64,000 nucleotides of DNA from CALBJU01 sp965247125 (GTDB taxonomy: Bacteria; Bacteroidota; Rhodothermia; Rhodothermales; UBA10348), in contig CBDFGO010000003.1 in the NCBI GenBank assembly GCA_965247125.1, positions 496,001 through 560,000 on the forward strand, in the 5' to 3' direction. Below are positions 35,940 to 46,305 of this stretch, one piece after another. The notes under the pieces are model-generated. The model did no database searches and was not told where the DNA came from. It saw nothing but the letters and a program-made list of their open reading frames with translations. Position 1 is the first letter of the stretch; every line of letters begins with the position of its first letter. The position numbers were made by a program, and so were the translations under genes.

Positions 35940-38900
35940 TCAGTTGGCGATGCTGACGCGAATATTGAACGTTCCGTTGATGTTGACGGAGGAGGGCTGG
36001 CGAGAGTCTTCGGAATCGAACTTCTCGTATTTCAGTGTGAAATCTGCCTGGACACGATTGCTGAACTGATACGCTATCCGGGGCGTCATGATGAAGCGTG
36101 TGTGCGCCGTAACCAGAGAGATGTTGTCGCCTTTCAGGGCGTCCCCAAGTTGAAATTCTGGATCGGTCAATGCCTGTTCCAAGCCGCGCCGCAGGCGGAG
36201 TCGCTGATCCTTGGTGTTCGACTTTGTGATGTTGAGTTGCAGGGTCACGCGATTGTTCAGTTTTCTTCCAAAAAACGGGAGTTTCATTCCCGATTTCTGG
36301 TAACTGATGGTAAAGGACAAGTTGTCGGTCTTGTTTTCACTGATTTCAAAATTACTGGTACTCAGAGAGTATGAATTGCTCTTCTCCCAGGCAATCGTGG
36401 TCGTAATCTTGTTCTTCCAGGTGATGTCGGCGGCAATCAGCGGCGAATATCTCTCATTGATGCGGATGTTGTTGATCTGAAATTCTTCCACTCCAAACTG
36501 AATGCGCCGACCACCAAGATCTACGGTTTTCACTGTGTCTGGTCCGGCGAAGGTCGTATTGGTATTGAAGTCGGCGGCGTAGTCTCCTGAGTAGGAGTGG
36601 CGCAGGGTGATGCTCTGAGTCAGTGTACGAAAGAGCGGCCAGCTGGAAAGGCCCGAATAATTCAGCTGCCAGTTTGGTTTCGGAAAGGGTGCAATGCCAA
36701 GGGCATCCACTGTACCGCCGCCCTTGACGTATGCTTCGCGAAAATCATTGACGACAGAAGCGTTTGTCAGAACGGTTGTGCCATCCTGATTCGCGTCTGG
36801 AACGATGATCGGGTCCTCCTCACCTAACGCATCGAAGTCCGCATGATAGGTGTTGAGCTGACTGGAGAACATGTCCAGGTACGAAGAGCCAAATGCCCAG
36901 ATGCTCGATTTATTGTTTCCTGACTGGGTAAACGTCGTATCCACACCAGCGAAGGCACCCAGATCATCTATCACCGGGCGAAACGTGAAGGTCTCACTCT
37001 CGCTCAGTTCCAGATTCCAGTTTAAAGTCACGGAAAGCGTTTTCGTCGGATTCAGTGTCGTTCGACCCTGAAATCGCTGAATATCGGACAGCAGATCGGA
37101 CACCTGGAGCGAGGGATCTATTAGACGATCTTCGATATCGAGCTGTCGACTGAATCCAAAACGGTAGCCGAGCGGTGCGCCTTTACCTCCAAGCGCGTCG
37201 CGCAGGCTGTAGAACGTCGCGACATCTATCAGTTCGCCCGAATCTCCATACACGGGCGTCCCAACATTGGAAGACGCTCCAGACTCGGAGTTCTGATAGG
37301 TGACATTGAAGTCTCTGATCCCGGTGACGGCCAGGAGTAGTCTTCGAGACAAGGAAGCCAGCCTTCCTGTAAATCCGGGACCGGATACAGCCTGATCCGC
37401 GTCCTCCCGATCTGCCCGTTCAACAGGTAGCTCTTCCGGCATTTCAACTCCACTTTCTTCCGCCAATTTTCTGGCGTCCCGGGCTTTTTTCCGGTTTTCT
37501 TTTTCGGTCTTCTTTTGATTCCTTGCGGTCTCTCGATCTCGATCGTACGTCTGCTGAATGGTCTCAATTGACTCATAGAATCCAAATTTTCGCCACATAT
37601 CCTGAATCCGGAGTGTAATGCCCCCCCGTAGTTCGGCCGTGTTTCGGACTGATGCCCCGGTATTGCGCCCCACCGGCCCATTTTGCCAGTCAAAATTAAC
37701 GCTGTAGCCGATGTCCTGAATCTGAATCCAGTCGAGCGCTCGGACGGCGTTCAATCTCGGCCTGAATGAGGCCCGAAAAATTTGGCTATGCCGATCCGTT
37801 CTGGGGGTAAATTTTCCGGTCAGAAATTCTCCAAGAACGGTCGAGGCAGGCCGAACGTTCAAGAGCCCAATCTGAAAAGCATTGAGCTGCTGGGAGTCAG
37901 AAAGCAGTCCCGCATCGATTGCATCCTGCAGGGTTTGTCCCAGTATCGTTGTGTCTGGAGTGACGACACTGAATAACGTGTCCACACCCGCGCGGTTGAA
38001 GCTCTGATCGGTCGACGTATCGAAGCTCAGATTCAGAAAACCAAACGGGTTGTATTGGAATTGGAAATCACGTCCGTGTGTGAAGGCGTGTTTTTCCCGA
38101 AGAGGAAATCGAATGTCCAGGGGTATCTGGGTGGTGTCAGCCGGGTTCACAATGGGTCGCTCGCGGGTCTGCGAGAACGTCCTGTTGAATGTGCCCGAGG
38201 TAGAAATTGTTGCTGGGACGTAGTTGAACGCCAGCCCGCTGATCTTATTCAGAATAGGAATGGGATCGAGGAAAAACAGTGGGCGAAAGGTTTTTACTTT
38301 CCGCGACGAAAATCGGTAACTGAGAGAGGATGCCCACCGCCAGGAATCATTCCGTTCCTGGGACGGACTTCGCCCATCAATCGTGGCCTGAGAATAGGTC
38401 AGTGCGATACCGTCGACCGTGTTGCGCAAGATTTTATTTCTCGAACCCGATTTCCCGATCCGGGTGGAGAGCGACCTGGAAAGAGTGTAAGTCTGGGCAG
38501 CCTGAGTAGCCTCGGTCTTGGCCGTAGATTTTTCGTCATTCGTGAGATCTTCCCTGTCTTCGATCTGAGAGATGATTTCTTCCAGTCGAATATCTCCACG
38601 CGTCGGTGAGAATCGGGGAGTAGCGGTATTGGACTGAATCTGCACGTTTACAGGCAGATTCCAACCGTAGCGCTCCGGAATCAACTTGTGAGCATTCAGC
38701 TCCGTCGTAATTGTCCAGTTGTTGATGTTGAGCTGTTCGCGTTCGCCGAGGCTTGAAGAGAGCGACCCGAAACCATCGGTCTGTCTCTGGAAGCTGGCTT
38801 TGATTCTTCCGACATCGGCCAGTTTGATATCAATATTGGAAAGAGCCGCCCATCCGTTTTCTGAGTCATATCCCGATACTCGCAGTTCATTCACCCAGAC

Positions 38901-41900
38901 CGTGATGTCTTCCAGGATGTACTCATTTCCTGTCAGGGTTGAGTCGGCGGGGTTGCGTATTCCTATAACGATACTGTTCACCTTTCCGAGGGACGGTGTG
39001 CCTCTGATTCCCAATCGTGTACCGGGTGGTGCAAACAGTTCGGCATCGGGAGAATCAGGTGTCGTCAGTTCACCTCCCGATACGCTATAAAAAATGCTGT
39101 CGGTCGGGAACGCAACACGGTCTCGGGCCACCTTGAGCTGATTAAGAGCACCCAATTCTATGTTCATTGACCCGAGGTCTCGGAACACGCCCTCAAAATC
39201 GACGGATGTCTGCCATAATTGGTCCGACGACCCGGCCGATTCGAAACTGGGGCTCACCGGTTGTTCGTATTCATAGAAGTCATTCGTCTCGTTCGATCCG
39301 AGTCTTACAAACAGCTTTGCCTTGGACCGTGCTTCCTCCTGGGGAAGCGAAGCGATGTCGGTTCCGTCCCCGAGTATTCCGTGAGCATGTACAAACATGC
39401 GAAGATTGGAGTATTTAAGCAGATCGAGACCGGTGTTTTGAGTCTTGAAAATGGCTCTCTGCTTGCCAGGTCGCAAATATTCGGTCCGAATTACGAGTGA
39501 TTGCTCCCGGGCATTTTGAACCCGACCACTGGCAAGACGGGACTGGCTTACGACGGCTCCGATTGGTGGCTGATAGGTTTCGGCGTTCTCTTCGTTATTG
39601 ATGCTCGATATTGTCAGCCGTGTGTCTGTGCCGGTCGTATCGAATGGTGTTTCATGTTCCAGCGTGATCTGTGTTGACTTTTGCCACTGTGACCCCACGA
39701 GTTCCAGTGACGCGAACCGCGCCGTGAAAGGAACCTCGTGCCCTGTAGTCCAGACCCGCATGAATTCGATGAGAGAGAAATCCTGAATGTCACCGACACG
39801 CCGATTATACCGTTGAACGGGTATGCGGATTTGATACCATCCCGTTCCATTGCCGTCGATATCGGTTACTTCACCAACCACAAAGTCATCTACGAGCTGC
39901 GGTGCAGCCAGAGAGTCCAAGACTTGCTTGCTGAGAGGAATTTCGTACTGGTAGTAGCTGTTGTCTGTATCTACCGTGGAGTTCAGGTTTCGGTCTTCTG
40001 AATCTGGAAAACGCGAGTTTCCACGTTTGATCGAGGTATTGGTGGCCAGCTTGGTCTGGGTTTCGAACGCATTCAGCTCGTGGCCGGAGAAATAGTGACT
40101 GAAATGTTGCTGAAAGGTCGCAACGTTCGGGAAATATGCTGGATTCTCGTAATACTGGGTATTACCAAAATAATGATAGTCATCACCCGACGGGTCAGCC
40201 AGCGCCTTGGCCACCTCTGCGCGGTAGAGGGGATCGGTGGAATTTTGATTCAGAGCCGCGAGAAAACTGGAGAAGTGAACTTCTTCCGTCGCGAAGGGTG
40301 GGTAGTCGCTCGTGCCGCTGGCCAGGCCGTCGAGGCCGAGGTCTTCGGTCCGGCGCGATGAGTCATCGATATCCACCACGCTGTTCTGTGCGCCGGTCGG
40401 ACTCCGTCCCCAGTTCAGAATTCCACCCTCGGTAATGGTGGATGTCGATAATCCATCCTCATTGTTCAGCTTCTCGTCCGGAAGGACGTCCTCGGAAATG
40501 GATCCCAGATCTATATAGATGTGCGCATCCCTACCCGCATCCGTTGCCGCGTTCTCCGGAAACGGACGAAAAACGAACTCGACAAAGTCGATGTTCTTCA
40601 GGCTGAAATCGGTGAATCCTTCGGGCAGGCGTAGTGTCATTCCGCCCCAGGCCAGTTTCGGTCGGTCCATGAATCCCCTGAGGTCTCGCGTGAAATTGTA
40701 AGGACCACGTTCCCTGGGGTTGAAGTAGAAGTCGAACGTCTCCAGAGAGGGATCAATTTCAGCGCGCGTATCCCGGTTCGGAAAAACCTCATCGATCCGG
40801 AAGATCTTGATCGACTCGCCGCTGTACGCGATTGTCGGGATTTCCCTCAACATGTTGGCATTGATTCGATACCACGCGAAATTCCCACGCCAGTTGGTAC
40901 GTAGAGAATCCGCGAGGATGCTGTTCTGCAAGCCGAGACGATCGACGGCGCCTATTGAGTCCGGCGCAGCGGCCAGGCCCCAGGAGCCCGGTTGAATCAT
41001 CGTGAACGTGTTCTCAAATCCCTCGAAATCGTCGATGTAGGAGGTTCCGCCCAGTTCATCGCTTGAAAAATCTCTACCCGCGCTACGCAAGTCTTTCCGT
41101 GTCCGCTCGAAGGCGACGGTCTCCGTGTTACTTGGTCGAAGCTGTGCGAATTCGCCCGTTATCGAAATACTGCTCGGCTCCTTCGTCTGCAGGAGAGGGA
41201 TGAAATCGATCGCACGTGTCATCCAGCGGGGCTCCAGCTTTAACGATCCGTCAATACCCCAGATAGTGTTCGCAATGGGTTCTTCTCCAACTCGATACTT
41301 GTCAATGGGCGACTTCTGGGTCATCCTCATCACGGTTGCCCCGAGAGAAAGTCGCTCGTCCATGAAGTAATCGGCGCGCATACCGATGAGCGTTTTCTTC
41401 TGAATATTGAAGAACGAGTTCTGCTCGAATTCAATCTCGATATCGCGGCCGGTAGTCAGAAAAGCCGGATTGATTATTTGAACGAGCCCCGTTCCAGAGT
41501 ACTCGACGACGAAATCTGTATTCTCGGACAAAGGTGTTCCACCTGCTGTGACCCGGACCGACCCTGGAATGACCCCCGAATAGGCCTTCAGATCGTACGA
41601 AGATTTTGCTGATCCCCTGTAGGCACCTCGAATGCGATACACGTCATGCTGGCTGTCTCGACGGGCGTTAGCTTTTTTCTGGTTGTACAGAGCGTCGAAG
41701 ACGAAGACGTTTCTGAGACCCTGTTGGGCTTCAGGAGTCCCACCACCGATTCCAATGACATGGTCCAGCCTTGAGCCGAAGGGTTCGAGATAGGGGAAGA
41801 TTAGAGTTCCCTCACCGGGAACGATCGTGTAATTCACCAGGAAGTCAAATTGATCATCCGGAGTCAAGGCGAGGTCCTCGTTCAGGCGGTCAAAACCCAG

Positions 41901-43781
41901 AATTTGAAGGACGGTCTGGGTTCCGCCGACTCCGGGTAGCGTCTTGGAAGCAGTTTGCCCGGGTGGCTCGTAGAAGACCTGAAGCTCAAATTCATTCGGC
42001 TGAATGGAGCGACCGGGAAGCCGGTATATGTTGCGCATTTCCAGGTACCACGCGGCCGGATTGAAATTGGCCTCCAGCGCAGGTTGGCGGAGTTGTACCG
42101 GGCGGATCAGCTTTAGAAATATTTTTGCCTCGTTCTGCCCCCCATCTGAACCGCCAGTATCCGTCGAAAAATCTCCGACCTGAAAGGTTCGTCCACCGGC
42201 TCGATAGCGGTACGCGACGGCGAGGGCCTCACTTTCCTGGATGCGCTGCCGCATGGTAACATAGCCCAGCACCTCGTCCACATCGTAGTCGCGTCCCCGT
42301 ATCAAGCGCTTGAATTTGCCCACCTGGAAATCGGACGAGGACAAGCTCTTTACCGATTGGAGATACGAACCAGGTGCAGCATTTCCGTCCCGAATATCCG
42401 TGTCGACTTCGCCACCGTCCGCATCGTCATACTGGTCACGATCATTTGCCGGCAGGGTCTGGGCGGTGAAGAAATTTGCCTGCTGGAGAATATCCGGCGA
42501 TTCTCCAAGATCGACCACTGCCACAACTTGGCGGACGTTTTCCTCTTCCGGCCGGGTGGGGAGTAGTTTCCATATTTCAATTTCGGCGATTCCTTCGAAC
42601 CCATTGGAGATGCGGATATTCGGCGGATCCACCAGTGCATCTTCAAATCGGTTGCGGAAGTAGTATCCCAGGAAGAAGTGAGTAGCCTCATCATAGTCTG
42701 TCGGCCTCAGATCAAACGGGGTCTCCTCGGATCCTCCCTCGATGTTCAGGCTATTGGATTGGCCTTCCTGCTGACTCATAATCGTGGTCAGGTGAACTCC
42801 ACCGAGCTGGAACTCAGCCTTGATACCAAAAAGACTCTGTCCTCCACGGATCAGAGACGGCAAACCCTGCAGGAACACGTTTCCGGCCTCGATCTTTTTT
42901 ACAATTTCGTCTTCATAGCCCGTGTATTCGAGCTTGAGTTGATTCTGGAAATCGAACTGGTTTCGAGAGTCATAATTGACATTGATGCGGAGTTTGTCCC
43001 CGATCGTCCCTGTGATTCCGAGGCTCAGGTCCTGTTTGAACTGCGGATCCAGTTGGCTGGGTTTTCCTGTTATGGAGACTTGTTGATCGCTCTTTCTATA
43101 GTCGAAGCCTGCGTGTATGTCCGCGGTACCGTTCACGCGTAATTCTACTTCGTTCTTTCCAAAGATCGTGCGGAACGCGCTCTGTCTACCTCCGGGTACC
43201 ACAATGTTGAAGCCGAGACCACCGCGCCGCCGCTGTTGGTCTGATCTTGCGCGCTGAACAATTAATTCCTCCCAGTTCTGGCTCAGGTCGTAGGACAGAC
43301 GTGCGGCGCGGTAAGCGTCGTACTCCAACTTGACCGGATACCGAATGTCCACGCCGCCGACCTTCTCGTGGGATGTATAGGTTAGCGCCGTCGTATCGAA
43401 GGAAATCGAATACTGCCAGTATCGACCCAGAGAGGGGGACATGACCAGGCGATCTTTCGGGTGCAAGGCGGCTGCCCACGCGTCCCGTGTGAACGAAGGC
43501 AGATACTGCCAGACGAGCGCCGAATCAGATACAAACAATGAGTCTGCCAGAAGGCTATCTACATCCAGCGTATCAATCGCGACGGAATCTGTATCCGCAA
43601 CGGCTATGAAGCCATATTTGGCTCGATAATCCTGGTATTCGGGATCGATGGCTGCAGAACTGACCAGTACCATCGAAATCACGAACAATCCAATCGCTGC
43701 CGACAGCGCATAACGCAGCAGGGAGGATGCCGAGGCATCCTTGCTGGAATCTGTTGGTGTTTCGACCGGGCTTTTCAGCAC
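35940..43781 (-). CDS. sprA: T9SS outer-membrane translocon SprA
   Basis: A 2613-residue giant beta-barrel, the channel through which T9SS cargo crosses the outer membrane. An N-terminal hydrophobic segment (about 21-45) serves as signal. The body consists of repeating beta-rich blocks, with SprA-typical stretches such as KVGGVDIRYPVKLEYDAYR, FKQDLSLGITGTIGDKLRIN, QNQLKLEYTGYEDEIVKKIE and SFLAALNQNSTDPLYRAEVA. Length fits the family (about 2400-2500). A highly charged stretch (roughly residues 2075-2130; many Lys, Arg and Glu) interrupts the barrel and is probably a periplasmic loop. The start is GTG 43781. It should export the secreted peptidases and the cargo at the right edge. Confidence 0.93.
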   Translation of the reverse strand: MLKSPVETPTDSSKDASASSLLRYALSAAIGLFVISMVLVSSAAIDPEYQDYRAKYGFIAVADTDSVAIDTLDVDSLLADSLFVSDSALVWQYLPSFTRDAWAAALHPKDRLVMSPSLGRYWQYSISFDTTALTYTSHEKVGGVDIRYPVKLEYDAYRAARLSYDLSQNWEELIVQRARSDQQRRRGGLGFNIVVPGGRQSAFRTIFGKNEVELRVNGTADIHAGFDYRKSDQQVSITGKPSQLDPQFKQDLSLGITGTIGDKLRINVNYDSRNQFDFQNQLKLEYTGYEDEIVKKIEAGNVFLQGLPSLIRGGQSLFGIKAEFQLGGVHLTTIMSQQEGQSNSLNIEGGSEETPFDLRPTDYDEATHFFLGYYFRNRFEDALVDPPNIRISNGFEGIAEIEIWKLLPTRPEEENVRQVVAVVDLGESPDILQQANFFTAQTLPANDRDQYDDADGGEVDTDIRDGNAAPGSYLQSVKSLSSSDFQVGKFKRLIRGRDYDVDEVLGYVTMRQRIQESEALAVAYRYRAGGRTFQVGDFSTDTGGSDGGQNEAKIFLKLIRPVQLRQPALEANFNPAAWYLEMRNIYRLPGRSIQPNEFELQVFYEPPGQTASKTLPGVGGTQTVLQILGFDRLNEDLALTPDDQFDFLVNYTIVPGEGTLIFPYLEPFGSRLDHVIGIGGGTPEAQQGLRNVFVFDALYNQKKANARRDSQHDVYRIRGAYRGSAKSSYDLKAYSGVIPGSVRVTAGGTPLSENTDFVVEYSGTGLVQIINPAFLTTGRDIEIEFEQNSFFNIQKKTLIGMRADYFMDERLSLGATVMRMTQKSPIDKYRVGEEPIANTIWGIDGSLKLEPRWMTRAIDFIPLLQTKEPSSISITGEFAQLRPSNTETVAFERTRKDLRSAGRDFSSDELGGTSYIDDFEGFENTFTMIQPGSWGLAAAPDSIGAVDRLGLQNSILADSLRTNWRGNFAWYRINANMLREIPTIAYSGESIKIFRIDEVFPNRDTRAEIDPSLETFDFYFNPRERGPYNFTRDLRGFMDRPKLAWGGMTLRLPEGFTDFSLKNIDFVEFVFRPFPENAATDAGRDAHIYIDLGSISEDVLPDEKLNNEDGLSTSTITEGGILNWGRSPTGAQNSVVDIDDSSRRTEDLGLDGLASGTSDYPPFATEEVHFSSFLAALNQNSTDPLYRAEVAKALADPSGDDYHYFGNTQYYENPAYFPNVATFQQHFSHYFSGHELNAFETQTKLATNTSIKRGNSRFPDSEDRNLNSTVDTDNSYYQYEIPLSKQVLDSLAAPQLVDDFVVGEVTDIDGNGTGWYQIRIPVQRYNRRVGDIQDFSLIEFMRVWTTGHEVPFTARFASLELVGSQWQKSTQITLEHETPFDTTGTDTRLTISSINNEENAETYQPPIGAVVSQSRLASGRVQNAREQSLVIRTEYLRPGKQRAIFKTQNTGLDLLKYSNLRMFVHAHGILGDGTDIASLPQEEARSKAKLFVRLGSNETNDFYEYEQPVSPSFESAGSSDQLWQTSVDFEGVFRDLGSMNIELGALNQLKVARDRVAFPTDSIFYSVSGGELTTPDSPDAELFAPPGTRLGIRGTPSLGKVNSIVIGIRNPADSTLTGNEYILEDITVWVNELRVSGYDSENGWAALSNIDIKLADVGRIKASFQRQTDGFGSLSSSLGEREQLNINNWTITTELNAHKLIPERYGWNLPVNVQIQSNTATPRFSPTRGDIRLEEIISQIEDREDLTNDEKSTAKTEATQAAQTYTLSRSLSTRIGKSGSRNKILRNTVDGIALTYSQATIDGRSPSQERNDSWRWASSLSYRFSSRKVKTFRPLFFLDPIPILNKISGLAFNYVPATISTSGTFNRTFSQTRERPIVNPADTTQIPLDIRFPLREKHAFTHGRDFQFQYNPFGFLNLSFDTSTDQSFNRAGVDTLFSVVTPDTTILGQTLQDAIDAGLLSDSQQLNAFQIGLLNVRPASTVLGEFLTGKFTPRTDRHSQIFRASFRPRLNAVRALDWIQIQDIGYSVNFDWQNGPVGRNTGASVRNTAELRGGITLRIQDMWRKFGFYESIETIQQTYDRDRETARNQKKTEKENRKKARDARKLAEESGVEMPEELPVERADREDADQAVSGPGFTGRLASLSRRLLLAVTGIRDFNVTYQNSESGASSNVGTPVYGDSGELIDVATFYSLRDALGGKGAPLGYRFGFSRQLDIEDRLIDPSLQVSDLLSDIQRFQGRTTLNPTKTLSVTLNWNLELSESETFTFRPVIDDLGAFAGVDTTFTQSGNNKSSIWAFGSSYLDMFSSQLNTYHADFDALGEEDPIIVPDANQDGTTVLTNASVVNDFREAYVKGGGTVDALGIAPFPKPNWQLNYSGLSSWPLFRTLTQSITLRHSYSGDYAADFNTNTTFAGPDTVKTVDLGGRRIQFGVEEFQINNIRINERYSPLIAADITWKNKITTTIAWEKSNSYSLSTSNFEISENKTDNLSFTISYQKSGMKLPFFGRKLNNRVTLQLNITKSNTKDQRLRLRRGLEQALTDPEFQLGDALKGDNISLVTAHTRFIMTPRIAYQFSNRVQADFTLKYEKFDSEDSRQPSSVNINGTFNIRVSIAN

Positions 43782-43792
43782 AACTATTTTTC

Positions 43793-43828
43793 TACCGAGT
43801 ATTCTAATACCGAGTAGCTTATACCGAC
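43793..43828. repeat. Imperfect short repeats upstream of sprA
   Basis: The sequence TACCGAGTA occurs at 43793 and 43808, and TACCGAC follows at 43822, giving 14-15 bp spacing. The stretch lies 12-47 bp upstream of the sprA GTG. It may hold part of the promoter or a regulatory site, but no consensus is recognised and three partial copies are weak evidence. Confidence 0.5.
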
Positions 43829-44057
43829 AATTTCGAAATGGTATACCAGGGTATGGTGTGGTTTACCAACTCCGAACTGATGAATTCAAATAAGTGGATT
43901 TGTATCGGTAGAGGCGTATATATCTGAATGCTATTTCTGTTGATAATCGGCAATATTCGGGCAGAGCGGTCGGGATACCCGGTCAGGGTCCACAATTGGC
44001 TCCGCTTACCCAGACTGTATATTTTTGTTCTGAATTGCGCAATCCGTACAAGCTACT

Positions 44058-44555
44058 ATGACTGAATTTCAATCACTACCCAAATCAGGGCCAGGCATTC
44101 TTTCTTGCCTAATCGTACTCGCTATCGGTGTTATCGGTTGTCAGACACCTCAAAGTACGCCTGAATATGACGATATTGCGGAAAGGGAGGCAGTCAGGGG
44201 CGTTTTAATGCGACAACAGGATGCCTGGAATAACGGCGACATAGCGGCGTTCATGGACGATTATGTCAAATCCGATACCCTTCGATTTACGTCAGGAGGG
44301 ACAGTGCGTTATGGATGGGACACGACCCTGGAGAGGTACTACACCGCCTATCCAGATCGGGCGGCGATGGGTACGCTGGAATTTGGCGATTTGCAGATTG
44401 ACATCCTTTCAGCCGAGTGGGCCCTCACGTTCGGATCCTGGCATCTGGAACGGGGAGGAGACTATGACGATATCGGAGGTCGGTACACGTTGCTCATGCA
44501 CCGTGATTCTTCGGGGTGGAAGGTCCTCTACGACCACAGGTCTCAAGCCGACTGA
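44058..44555 (+). CDS. NTF2-like (DUF4440) lipoprotein
   Basis: A 165-residue protein with a signal ending in VIGC, a lipobox, so it is probably an outer- or inner-membrane lipoprotein. The mature part has the DUF4440/SnoaL-like blocks REAVRGVLMRQQDAWNNGDIAAFMDDY and a C-terminal GRYTLLMHRDSSGWKVLYDH. Such domains form an NTF2-like cone with a pocket; some are enzymes and many are binding proteins. It is divergent from sprA across a 276-bp gap and converges on the permease gene at its end. The stop is followed by a long weak hairpin. Confidence 0.8.
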   Translation: MTEFQSLPKSGPGILSCLIVLAIGVIGCQTPQSTPEYDDIAEREAVRGVLMRQQDAWNNGDIAAFMDDYVKSDTLRFTSGGTVRYGWDTTLERYYTAYPDRAAMGTLEFGDLQIDILSAEWALTFGSWHLERGGDYDDIGGRYTLLMHRDSSGWKVLYDHRSQAD

Positions 44556-44590
44556 GAGCCGAGCCCGTACGCCCAACGATTGCCCGGCTC
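44556..44590. terminator. Weak hairpin between converging genes
   Basis: GAGCCGAGC at 44556-44564 pairs with GCCCGGCTC at 44582-44590, nine pairs with one mismatch and a 17-base loop. It lies exactly at the ends of the converging DUF4440 and permease genes. No T run follows on either strand, so factor-independent termination is doubtful. Confidence 0.35.
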
Positions 44591-46292
44591 AGGCTGCAAT
44601 CGCGGCGCGGCTCGAATCGGAGTATTTGGAGACGATCCAGGTGGCGCCCCCAATAAGAATCATCAAGAAAACTGAATAGGCTGCCGCCGCGCCGAAATCG
44701 TAGAGGCGAAGCTGGGATAGGATTTCGACAGAGATTGGTCGATTGTCGAAGACATACAGCAGGATGGACGATACAAATTCGCCAAGGGCCGTTACAAACG
44801 TAAGAAGAGTACCCGCCAGGATGCCCGGGGCGATAGAGGGAAGGACGATTTGAAGGAAGGTCCTTCCCGGACCGGCTCCCAGATCCAGAGACGCGTCTGT
44901 CAGGCGGTCGTCGTACGACTCCAGCGCCGCGATGGTTGATCGCACTATCAGAGGGATGTGCCTAATGAAATAGGCCAGAGGCAGCAGCCAGAAAGTGCCG
45001 ACCAGGATTGATCCACCGCTCAGGACCGTAGGCTCGCTGAAGGTGATGATCAAATTGATGGCGATCACCGTGCCCGGGATGGCAAACGGCAGAATGGCCA
45101 GCATGCGGATCAAGTATCGTCCACGAATGGAGCCCTTCACGATGAAAATTGCCGCCGCTACTCCAAAAATAATGTTAGCGATGGTCGCGAGGCCCGCCAT
45201 TTTCAGACTGTTCAGCATCGGAGCGGCTACATCGGACTCACTGATCAGATTGAAATAATTCTCCATGGTGTAGGCCTGTGGCAGGACCTGGTAGGTCCAG
45301 CTTCCTTCTTTCACGAAGGAGATCAGAACGATGGTCAGGATGGGAAGCGCCAGAAACAGAAGTATCCCCAATACAGACATCAGCGCCAGCATTCTGACAA
45401 CTCCCGAACCGACCGGGATGGGGGAGGGAGCTGATCCTTTTGACGCCGTCGCAACACCAGAGGCTCGGCGATTGCGCTCCATCAGAACCAGAAACAGTAG
45501 GCAAATCAGAGTCAGCACCACCGAAATGGTGGCCGAAAACTCCATATTCCCGTTCATTTTGTAATTGTAGATCTGGAGGGTCAGGAAGTTTTTCGTACCC
45601 GCGAACAGCAGTGGGGCGGTGAACGAAGCCATCGAGATCATGAAGACGAGCAGAGAAGCGCTCACGATCGAGGGTCGTAGATGGGGCAGAATGACGGTCC
45701 GAAACGTCCGAAGGGCGCTCGCACCGAGGTCCGATGCCGCTTCGAGAAGGCTGCGGTCCACGGTCTTCAGCGCCGCTGAACAGAAAAGGTAGTAGAAGAC
45801 ATACATCGAGTAGACATGCACGAGCCAGACCGCCCACATACCCGAAAAGGAAAAAGGTACACTGTCGAGTCCCAGCAGTACCTGAATACCGCGAGGAAGG
45901 ATACCGCTCTCGCCATACAGAAATAGGAAAGCAAGTACTCCGACCAGGGGTGGAAGTGCAAGCGGGAGCGCCGCCATCGCCACGAGCAGCTTCTTCAGTG
46001 GAAAATCGAAGCGAAACAGTAGGAAGGCCATTGACGTGCCCAGGATTCCGGCTCCGACAACACTCCATATCGAAATCCAGATCGAATTGAAGAGGGCTCT
46101 GCTATTGGCGCTGCTGAAAGAGGAGAAGAGCGTGATCACCGTGTCGATATTCGATCCCAGCGATACAACCCTGAGAAAGGGCCACACTACATATCCGAGT
46201 AGAAGGAGGAGTAAACCACTCAGAAAGAGTACGTTCGCTCGACGTGAGAGGATACTGCTCGTAAGCGCCGGTGATCTTGTAAAAGGGGACAT
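44589..46292 (-). CDS. Ferric-iron or thiamine type ABC transporter permease (FbpB-like), no partner genes
   Basis: A 567-residue membrane protein with two BPD_transp_1 domains in one chain, as in FbpB, SfuB and ThiP. The EAA motifs are EAASDLGASALRTFRTVILPHLRP and DASLDLGAGPGRTFLQIVLPSIAP, and about 12 helices are visible. Such permeases work with a periplasmic binding protein and an ATPase; neither is next to it here. The substrate is likely iron or another small ligand, but that cannot be fixed. ATG 46292 is preferred over GTG 46298. It follows recR after 13 bp, so it probably shares the dnaX-ybaB-recR transcript. Confidence 0.88.
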   Translation of the reverse strand: MSPFTRSPALTSSILSRRANVLFLSGLLLLLLGYVVWPFLRVVSLGSNIDTVITLFSSFSSANSRALFNSIWISIWSVVGAGILGTSMAFLLFRFDFPLKKLLVAMAALPLALPPLVGVLAFLFLYGESGILPRGIQVLLGLDSVPFSFSGMWAVWLVHVYSMYVFYYLFCSAALKTVDRSLLEAASDLGASALRTFRTVILPHLRPSIVSASLLVFMISMASFTAPLLFAGTKNFLTLQIYNYKMNGNMEFSATISVVLTLICLLFLVLMERNRRASGVATASKGSAPSPIPVGSGVVRMLALMSVLGILLFLALPILTIVLISFVKEGSWTYQVLPQAYTMENYFNLISESDVAAPMLNSLKMAGLATIANIIFGVAAAIFIVKGSIRGRYLIRMLAILPFAIPGTVIAINLIITFSEPTVLSGGSILVGTFWLLPLAYFIRHIPLIVRSTIAALESYDDRLTDASLDLGAGPGRTFLQIVLPSIAPGILAGTLLTFVTALGEFVSSILLYVFDNRPISVEILSQLRLYDFGAAAAYSVFLMILIGGATWIVSKYSDSSRAAIAA

Positions 46293-46305
46293 GATCACAT
46301 TGGGA

